From Anaerolineae bacterium (GTDB taxonomy: Bacteria > Chloroflexota > Anaerolineae > Aggregatilineales > Phototrophicaceae), in the NCBI GenBank assembly GCA_022842885.1, contig JALHOR010000027.1:1-39257 (forward strand): DNA of 39,257 bases. The letters run 5' to 3'. This document shows, one piece after another, positions 33,901 through 39,257 of the stretch (within the stretch, counting starts at the first letter, position 1; every line of letters begins with the position of its first letter). The notes beneath the pieces are model-generated. The model searched no databases. It was not told the DNA's origin and was given only the letters and a program-made list of their open reading frames with translations. A program made the position numbers and the translations under genes.

Positions 33901-34813
33901 GATAAAAATTTCCTTCATCGTCATAATAAGTCGCGCCACGAGTGCTGCCATTGGCTTCTGCTGAAAGTTTTTCCATGTAACCTGTATCGGATAATTCATA
34001 AGCAGCAGTGCCATCTGCCAGCGGAATTTCGTTCATGAATTTGTTCTGTGCGCCCGTGTGCTGGCAAATCCAACCGCGCTGGTCTTCCACTTGGAACGGA
34101 ATATCCTCAAATTCCAGCGGGCGCACATCGGTATAGGGCGGTACAGCATACAAACGTTTTTCGCGCCCGGCAGAAAGCAGTGTCAAATGCGGTGATTGAT
34201 GCAGTTTGGGCGTATCCCAACGCGGTATCGGACTGGGACTAATAACATAACGCCCATTCACCAGCGAAGGATAACTCGCGCCCTGAATATATTGTTTGTA
34301 GCGCACCAATTGTTCATATAACACCAGCCACATTTGCCCATAATCGGCGTCGGCGTGCATCTCATGCGCTTTGGAGCTATCTGATTGGACAGCACGTAGC
34401 GGTTCGGGGTCAGGCACTTGCAAGACGAGCGCCTGATTTTCCTGCAACACTTCTTCTGGGATACGATGGCGACTCTGAATAATTGTTGCTTGTAAAGCAT
34501 CGGTGGTCGTTGCCGCGCCGGACATGCGAGTGATGAAACGCCGCAAATTGGCGGCATTAACGCTGTCATCCGCACCTTGGTCAATCACTTTGATGACGCT
34601 CTCGGGACCCACCAAACTCAACGTGACTTGCAAACCGCCCGTTCCCCAACCACGCGCAATCGGCAGTTCGCGGCTGGCATACGGCACTTGGTAGCCGGGG
34701 ATGGCAATGGCTTTTAGCGTGCGGCGGCGTAATTCGCGTTTGGCATACGCATCCAAAAAAGCATAACTGTAATCTTCGCGGGGCGCAGCCAGTGCCGCTA
34801 AGGATGTGGTCAT
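33863..34813 (-). CDS. phnJ: C-P lyase subunit PhnJ lacking most Fe-S/catalytic cysteines
   Basis: In E. coli PhnJ is the radical-SAM subunit that cleaves the C-P bond. This 316-residue protein aligns over its length: AIPGYQVPY (keeps the radical Gly32 context), GWGTGGLQ, KVIDQGADD, SRHRIPEE (keeps His108), NGRYVISPSPIPRWDTPK, GREKRLYAVPP and FEDIPFQV. However, the E. coli C-x2-C-x21-C-x5-C set (Cys241, 244, 266, 272) here reads C250, T253, L274, M280. The flanking SDTGYM still aligns with SDTDYC, so this is not a frameshift. Canonical SAM-cluster chemistry cannot occur as known. It overlaps phnI by ATGA and phnK by 38 bp, so it remains embedded in the operon. The N-terminus is ~12 residues longer than in E. 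coli, with a ~30-residue C-terminal extension. Confidence 0.93.
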   Translation of the reverse strand: MTTSLAALAAPREDYSYAFLDAYAKRELRRRTLKAIAIPGYQVPYASRELPIARGWGTGGLQVTLSLVGPESVIKVIDQGADDSVNAANLRRFITRMSGAATTTDALQATIIQSRHRIPEEVLQENQALVLQVPDPEPLRAVQSDSSKAHEMHADADYGQMWLVLYEQLVRYKQYIQGASYPSLVNGRYVISPSPIPRWDTPKLHQSPHLTLLSAGREKRLYAVPPYTDVRPLEFEDIPFQVEDQRGWICQHTGAQNKFMNEIPLADGTAAYELSDTGYMEKLSAEANGSTRGATYYDDEGNFYHAGYLKPPVQPD

Positions 34814-35964
34814 GAGGGCATCGCCTCCGATGTAGCCGTTTCAGATTGAATTTCGGTGGGTTTGTCTGCGCCGTTAGATTTTTCTTCGGACGAGTAAAAC
34901 GTTGCAATCACTTTGCGAATATTATCAACGCTGCTGGCAAAGGTGACATAATGCGGCAGTTTAAAATGGATGCAAAATCCAGAGGCTTCCACCGCTTCGG
35001 TATGATACATGACAAATTCTTCGGTATGCGCTGGATGCGGACTCGGTTGATTCATCTCCATATCCAGCGTAGAAGCGGCAATGAGTTTGACTTCATTCCA
35101 GCCCAGTGTTGCAGCAAAGCCAACGGTTAGCCCTGTTTTGCCATTTTCGCCGCCGGAAGTAACAACTTCGGCTTGGCTGACACGCACCCGCCCGGCGCTA
35201 AACGTCGCGCCTGTGACTGGATGTTTCACCTGCACTTCGGCGTGTGCCAAGCGCAGTTCATTAACGGTAGGATGGATCAAGCCATAACCACGCATACTGG
35301 CATACCCCAACGCCAACACGCCGCCTGTATCCGCCCGCGACAGAGCCTGCAACCGATGTTCACGCGGCGCAGGAAATAACACCGGGTCGGCAGTGACATC
35401 AGGAATATCAGCAGCATCTACGGGCGTTTGTTCTGGCAATTGCGCCATCAAGCCCTGTCCGCGCTGCCAATCCGCCACTGCCGGATAATTGGGCGAAGCG
35501 GGTTTATCAGCAATTTTGATAGCTTCGTTATTTTCAGAATGCGAATGGTGATTATTTTCCTGCGGATTATCCAACACATCCAAGCGCAAAATACGATGAC
35601 TATAATCCAATGTGGGACCCAAAATTTGCCCACCGGGAATATCTTTAAACGACGCCGAAATACGCCGCACCGTGAGCATCTCAGCAGGTTTTACGGGTGC
35701 AGCATACGCAATGCGCGGTTGCGTGGAACGATATGCCCGCAGCAGCAACACGGCTTCGTATAAATCACCGCCTGTTTGGGCAAGCGCCAATGCCGCCAAT
35801 TCGGGCGCATACAACGAGCCTTCGCCCATCACCCGATCTACCAGATACGGCATATTCATTTCAATCGAGCGCACCAATTCGGGTGTCAGTGTGCCATTCA
35901 AATGTTGATAGAGTTTTTCTGCTTGTTGGATGGCGTCTTCGCCACCTTTTGCGGCAACATACAT
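34810..35964 (-). CDS. phnI: C-P lyase core subunit PhnI
   Basis: Part of the PhnGHI complex that attaches the phosphonate to the 1-position of ribose from ATP with loss of adenine. The 384 residues open with MYVAAKGGEDAI and keep RISASFKDIPGGQILGPTLDYSHR (in two conserved pieces), ALGYASMRGYGLIHP, and near the end FCIHFKLPHYV, whose two His match the metal-binding His328/His333 of E. coli. A short Asn/His-rich insertion (NNHHSHSENNE, ~136-146) is not in E. coli PhnI. The C-terminal ~20 residues are an acidic, variable tail. AAGG lies seven bases before the ATG. Confidence 0.95.
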   Translation of the reverse strand: MYVAAKGGEDAIQQAEKLYQHLNGTLTPELVRSIEMNMPYLVDRVMGEGSLYAPELAALALAQTGGDLYEAVLLLRAYRSTQPRIAYAAPVKPAEMLTVRRISASFKDIPGGQILGPTLDYSHRILRLDVLDNPQENNHHSHSENNEAIKIADKPASPNYPAVADWQRGQGLMAQLPEQTPVDAADIPDVTADPVLFPAPREHRLQALSRADTGGVLALGYASMRGYGLIHPTVNELRLAHAEVQVKHPVTGATFSAGRVRVSQAEVVTSGGENGKTGLTVGFAATLGWNEVKLIAASTLDMEMNQPSPHPAHTEEFVMYHTEAVEASGFCIHFKLPHYVTFASSVDNIRKVIATFYSSEEKSNGADKPTEIQSETATSEAMPS

Positions 35965-36013
35965 AGCAAAGCCTTATGAATCACGAAGACACAAGAATGG
36001 TTATTGTAACTAC

Positions 36014-36154
36014 TCATCCCCCGCCCCTTCTCCCCAAGGCGAAGGGGAGATAAGACCCAACGTGGGGGTTAAAGTCCCTCTCCTGTGGGCGGCGAACCTT
36101 GCGACAACGCACCGGGATGATGCCCCGTCGCAAGGTGGGCTAGGGTGAGGGCGC
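36014..36154. repeat. Hairpin-rich, MITE-like intergenic element between phnH and phnI
   Basis: Contains the stem TCTCCCC/GGGGAGA (36029-36050) and a perfect 10-bp stem ACCTTGCGAC/GTCGCAAGGT (36096-36105, 36127-36136). It ends in GGGCTAGGGTGAGGG. The start of the second half reads CCCTCTCC, an imperfect inverted match to that end. This is the style of non-autonomous dispersed repeats. It fills most of the 196-base gap, with no coding frame. Confidence 0.6.
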
Positions 36155-36160
36155 TAACAG

Positions 36161-36697
36161 CTAAAAGCTAATTTTCGTACTGCGCGGCAGCCCTAGCACC
36201 TGCTGCCCATCCGTAAAATAAACATCCCAACCCATTGGGAAATGCCATTGGGAACGCAACGCCCAAAATTCAGCCGGAACGCCAGCAATGTTCATCGCCT
36301 GCTGTGTTTTAATGCCCGCGCCGGTCAGCGTGACGGTTTCGCCACTGCCCAATTGAGCGCCAATGACCAAAGTCGCGCCATCATCGGGATAAAGCATCGT
36401 GCCGGGGTTAGCGCGTTCAAGAGTGTGCAAAGCGGCGGGCGTTAATTCAGGGTAAAAATGATAGGCTGCCCGTTCTGGCGTTAAAGCGCGTGCGCCAGTG
36501 GTGGCGAGATGGGCGGATAAAGATACATCTGGCGTAAAATAACTTGTTTCTAAATCCAACAGCGTTATCGCTATTGATTCAAATGCTGCGCCTACTGGCA
36601 AGGTTTGGATGCGACCCGGATAACTGAATGCCCACATCAGCGCCAAAAAGGTCGAGCGCGTGCGTGCCTCCAAGTCCGTATAAATGGGATGAGTCAT
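36161..36697 (-). CDS. phnH: C-P lyase core subunit PhnH
   Basis: 178-residue subunit of the PhnGHI(J) core, PLP-transferase-like fold without PLP. Family landmarks are TFLALMWAFSYPGRIQTLP near residue 16, VTLTGAGIKTQQ (~122), VPAEFWALRSQWHFPMGWDVYF (in two conserved pieces, ~138-160) and the terminal LPRSTKI. The gene starts 2 bases after phnG. The repeat element follows it before phnI. Confidence 0.93.
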   Translation of the reverse strand: MTHPIYTDLEARTRSTFLALMWAFSYPGRIQTLPVGAAFESIAITLLDLETSYFTPDVSLSAHLATTGARALTPERAAYHFYPELTPAALHTLERANPGTMLYPDDGATLVIGAQLGSGETVTLTGAGIKTQQAMNIAGVPAEFWALRSQWHFPMGWDVYFTDGQQVLGLPRSTKISF

Positions 36698-36699
36698 GG

Positions 36700-37128
36700 T
36701 TAGAACGTCTCCATTTCCACGCGGGTTGCCTCTACTTTGCGGAGCAGCAAGTCATCAGCGGCGGCTTGTGCCTGCTGTTGGTCTTGTAAAAAGGCAGTAA
36801 TTTTTTCTGTTTGGATATTGGCAGTGAGCGCCGCATCCAACACGGCAATTGCCAACGCTTGCACCAAATCGCGCCCGGTACACAGCGCATACCCCTGTAT
36901 CCCCGTTGCGAGTTCGATGTGTGCCTCACTGACAAGAACTTCGCCCAAGTGAAAAATCGCGCCTTCGGCGCTGTCGGTATACGGCAGCATCACCAAGCCC
37001 GTCCGGTTAATCAACACGCGCACATCACCCAAAACGGGCAAAATAGCTTCTGCCAAGGTTTTTACCTCAGCAGCCGGAGTGTGCGTCAAAATCGTCAAAG
37101 TGTCGCTCTGAGAAAAAACGGATGTCAT
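36700..37128 (-). CDS. phnG: C-P lyase core subunit PhnG
   Basis: About 142 residues, small subunit of the core complex. Recognisable parts are TGLVMLPYTDS, FHLGEVLVSEAHIEL, GYALCTGRDLVQALAIAVLDA and the C-terminal VEATRVEMETF, matching VNATRVDFFTM of E. coli. The ATG at 37126-37128 is chosen over the adjacent in-frame TTG; the SD is weak (GGAG 15 bases upstream). It is the first enzyme gene after the transporter genes, separated from phnD by an attenuator-like hairpin. Confidence 0.92.
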   Translation of the reverse strand: MTSVFSQSDTLTILTHTPAAEVKTLAEAILPVLGDVRVLINRTGLVMLPYTDSAEGAIFHLGEVLVSEAHIELATGIQGYALCTGRDLVQALAIAVLDAALTANIQTEKITAFLQDQQQAQAAADDLLLRKVEATRVEMETF

Positions 37129-37155
37129 CAAAACAGGAAACTCCGAGGGTCTTTT

Positions 37156-37192
37156 AAAAACAGCATCGGCTCACCCCATGCGGGCAAGCCGA
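37156..37192 (-). terminator. Attenuator-like terminator between phnD and phnG
   Basis: On the minus strand, TCGGCT/AGCCGA arms (37166-37171, 37187-37192) with an inner CCC/GGG pairing form a hairpin 33 bases after the phnD stop, followed five bases later by TTTTT (37160-37156). Its place inside the operon suggests partial termination, leaving more phnED than phnGHIJKLM transcript. Confidence 0.65.
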
Positions 37193-37224
37193 CACATATT
37201 ATAACCACAAAATACAGCTAACGA

Positions 37225-38268
37225 TTAGCGGGCTTTCAAGTCAATATTCAGCAGAGTAGCAATATCACGCAGCGAATTGTACAGCGCGTCAATGCTTTCG
37301 GTACCTGCCGATTCAGACGGGTCTACATAATAACGTTCCAGCGCAGTCACCAATTCGGCATCATCAGCAATCGCCAACAGCGCGTCTTTGACAGCCATTT
37401 TGAACGATTCGGGATAATCTGCACGGATAGCAAACGGGGTTTCTGGGATGAGGGGCGATTGGTGGAACACAACCAAGCTACCATCCGGGCATTCTTCGTA
37501 CATAGCAGCGATTTCTTCAGCAGTCATGGCTTCCAAGTAGGGCCATTCTTCGACAGTGGCGGGACCTTCAATGCCCATGTCGTTGTAACCGCAAACTTCC
37601 ACACCGGCTTCTTCTGCTTGAACAGCTAAGTTGGCATCGAATGTCGCGCCAGCTTCAACAGTGTCATTCCAGACCGACAACACCGCAGTGGGGTGATTGC
37701 CAGCAAATTGAACCTGAGCAAAATCTTCGATTTGTGCCGGGTCAGTGAATTCTTGGTTCAGCAGAATGTCGGTGGCAGGCACCAAGTAACCGCTGGTGGA
37801 AGCCGGGTCAGTGAAGGCAAAGCTGCGACCATCCAAATCGGCGATGCTGGCGATGCCAGAGCCTTTTTTGGTGAACATCAAGCTGAAATAGCCGGGAACT
37901 TCTTCAAGGTCAACTTCGACTTCGTAGTTGGCAACGGCAATGGCTTCGGCATTGGCAACTTCGGCTGCCAACAGGTAGGAGAACGGACCGACTTCCATCG
38001 CGTCAGCACGACCTGCCGCCATGGCTTCGATAATGGCGTTGTAGCTGGTGCCAGTGATCATGACGGTGCGGATACCCAGTGTTTCTTCCAAATAAGCACG
38101 CAGCGGTTCAACTGCCGCTAGGGCTTCTTCTACGTTGTCGCCGGGGTAAACACCAATGATGAAAGTTTCGGGCCAGCCTTCGCGGTCTGCGTCTTGGGCA
38201 GCAACCACGCCAAAGCTGAAGAGAACAACGACCAACAGACTCAGCAATACAGCAGCGAATTTCTTCAT
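37225..38268 (-). CDS. phnD: Phosphonate ABC transporter substrate-binding protein
   Basis: 347 residues started at the ATG at 38266-38268 (GGGAG seven bases upstream); the longer frame adds 18 residues before the signal sequence. The signal peptide is MKKFAAVLLSLLVVVLFSFG with cleavage near VAAQDA and no lipobox Cys. The mature part is a type 2 periplasmic-binding fold: FIIGVYPGDNVEEAL, TGTSYNAIIEAMAAGRADAM, FTDPASTSGYLVP. It captures alkylphosphonates or related esters for PhnE and the (unseen) PhnC ATPase. The protein is rich in Glu/Asp. It follows phnE after 76 bases. Confidence 0.93.
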   Translation of the reverse strand: MKKFAAVLLSLLVVVLFSFGVVAAQDADREGWPETFIIGVYPGDNVEEALAAVEPLRAYLEETLGIRTVMITGTSYNAIIEAMAAGRADAMEVGPFSYLLAAEVANAEAIAVANYEVEVDLEEVPGYFSLMFTKKGSGIASIADLDGRSFAFTDPASTSGYLVPATDILLNQEFTDPAQIEDFAQVQFAGNHPTAVLSVWNDTVEAGATFDANLAVQAEEAGVEVCGYNDMGIEGPATVEEWPYLEAMTAEEIAAMYEECPDGSLVVFHQSPLIPETPFAIRADYPESFKMAVKDALLAIADDAELVTALERYYVDPSESAGTESIDALYNSLRDIATLLNIDLKAR

Positions 38269-38344
38269 TTTTCTGCTCCCTATCTGTGATACAAAATAGT
38301 GTGAACGAAACGAACCAGCCACAATTTACTACCCGGCGCGGCAC

Positions 38345-39257
38345 TTAGATAAAACGCTGCCGCAACCAACTACTGAAACGGTCAATTACCGTGACAGCCA
38401 CAACCATAACGAGGACGGCGCCCATCAATTTGTCGTAATCACTCGTGCCTGTGTATTTGAACAACAGGAAACCGACGCCGCCTGCACCGACATACCCCAA
38501 AATGGTGGCATGGCGCACATTGCTCTCGAAGAAAATAATCGTATAGGAAATGAATAACGGGACGGCTTGCGGCAGCACCGCATAAACAAAGGTTTGGATG
38601 CCCGTCGCCCCGGTTGCCTGTACAGCATTTACTTGTGCCGGGTCAATTTGTTCAATCGCTTCGGCAAAGATACGCGTCAGCGACCCTACTGACCCAAACG
38701 CTAAGGCAAGTACCCCGGTAAAAGGACCCAAGCCCACCGCCGCCACAAACAACAGCGCATATACCAATTCCGGGATTGACCGCATTAAGTTCAGCAGCAA
38801 ACGAATGGATTGGTAGATGGCAGGGTGAGGTGAGGTATTGCGGGCAGCTAATAACGATAACGGCAGCGCCATCAAGACAGCGCCCAATGTGCCGATAATT
38901 GCCATTTGGATAGTTTCAAAGGTAGCAGAGATAATCGGCAGCCAACCAATTTCGGTATCTGTGCCGAAAAAATTTATCATAGTGCTTTCAAGCTGGAAGG
39001 TTGCCACACTAGCACCCAGCAGTGTAATTTCGACATTCCGCACACTATCTACTTCAAATTCGGGGGGCAACATACGCCCAATCAAATTGCCCATCGCTAT
39101 GAACGGGTCAAAAATAGAAAAAACCCGATTGGCAGGACCCGGACCCACTGCCGATAAACTCCAGCCTAAGACCGCCAACACCAACAAAATCACAAGCGCG
39201 ACTCGCGGCGAAATCGTCGGCAGGGGGCGCAATAATTGAGCGCGTAATGCTTGTGGG
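38345..39257 (-). CDS. phnE: Phosphonate ABC transporter permease (5' end outside window)
   Basis: Inner-membrane permease of the PhnCDE importer, 304 residues in view. The reading frame stays open to the right edge (QALRAQLLRPLP precedes the first hydrophobic helix), so the true start lies beyond 39257; the TTG at 39230-39232 is a poor start. There are about six membrane segments: VALVILLVLAVLGWSLS near the N-terminus, IQMAIIGTLGAVLMALPLSLL, LVYALLFVAAVGLG, then the EAA-loop stretch EAIEQIDPAQVNAVQATGAT, and later helices ending VLVMVVAVTVIDRF. phnC is expected just upstream, outside the window. Confidence 0.93.
   Translation of the reverse strand, partial: PQALRAQLLRPLPTISPRVALVILLVLAVLGWSLSAVGPGPANRVFSIFDPFIAMGNLIGRMLPPEFEVDSVRNVEITLLGASVATFQLESTMINFFGTDTEIGWLPIISATFETIQMAIIGTLGAVLMALPLSLLAARNTSPHPAIYQSIRLLLNLMRSIPELVYALLFVAAVGLGPFTGVLALAFGSVGSLTRIFAEAIEQIDPAQVNAVQATGATGIQTFVYAVLPQAVPLFISYTIIFFESNVRHATILGYVGAGGVGFLLFKYTGTSDYDKLMGAVLVMVVAVTVIDRFSSWLRQRFI

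Noticed and set aside
33901-34014. N-terminal extension of PhnK
   Set aside because: It lies in the 3' end of phnJ with no SD and no match to PhnK; the ATG at 33900 is preceded by AAGGA.
33863-34080. Frameshift or pseudogene as the cause of the missing PhnJ cysteines
   Set aside because: The frame is continuous, and PFQV before and SDTGYM after the altered positions align with E. coli PhnJ, so substitutions rather than a shift explain it.
1-39257. CRISPR arrays, tRNA/rRNA genes, IS elements, prophage genes
   Set aside because: No regularly spaced repeats, no cloverleaf or rRNA-like stretches, and no transposase, integrase or phage structural proteins were seen.

Overview
The window looks like a chromosomal piece from a facultatively or strictly anaerobic bacterium. 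The gene content and protein style fit Chloroflexota (Anaerolineae-like): a fused E1 dehydrogenase, a DHOD-like gene coupled to nifJ, hoxEFUYH plus a maturation protease, YwiC, an EF-G2-type factor, and LmrA/QdoR-type TetR control. The phylum is inferred from gene style, not from a marker gene. No rRNA, tRNA, CRISPR array, insertion sequence or prophage gene was seen.

Layout. (1) 1-6143, minus strand: the 5' part of pyruvate phosphate dikinase (runs off the left edge), a dihydroorotate-dehydrogenase-like flavoprotein, and pyruvate:ferredoxin oxidoreductase (nifJ). (2) 6404-7229, minus: a two-gene module of a small RHH-like protein and an HNH nuclease. (3) 7312-12644, minus: a complete group 3d NAD-linked [NiFe]-hydrogenase operon, hoxE-F-U-Y-H plus protease, mostly joined by ATGA overlaps, behind an unusual inverted-repeat leader. 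(4) 12767-16506: ywiC, nrfA and nrfH (minus; ammonia-forming nitrite reductase) diverge from a cluster-less Crp/Fnr regulator (plus). The gap between them carries two FNR-type boxes and another palindrome. (5) 16848-20557, plus: fused E1 and E2 of a 2-oxoacid (probably pyruvate) dehydrogenase. (6) 20602-24653, minus: SDR, FrnE-like DsbA, TetR regulator and NmrA-like genes with three copies of one operator, then an aldo/keto reductase. (7) 24729-30404: an orphan DUF433 protein and an EF-G paralogue (plus), ftsH (minus), and an unrecognised protein (plus). (8) 30425-39257, minus: a phosphonate (C-P lyase) operon, phnE-D-G-H-I-J-K-L-M plus a hexapeptide acyltransferase. PhnE is cut by the right edge.

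Working together, regions 1-5 form a pyruvate and redox module. Pyruvate can be oxidised by PFOR or by an E1/E2 complex, or interconverted with PEP by PPDK. Excess NADH can be vented as H2 by Hox, and electrons can go to nitrite through NrfHA under a Crp/Fnr regulator. Region 8 is a phosphorus-scavenging operon.

The most striking observation is in region 8. PhnJ, the radical-SAM subunit that breaks the C-P bond, keeps its fold motifs but has lost three of the four cysteines that in E. coli hold the iron-sulfur cluster and form the catalytic thiyl radical. This is either a non-canonical C-P lyase or a repurposed one.
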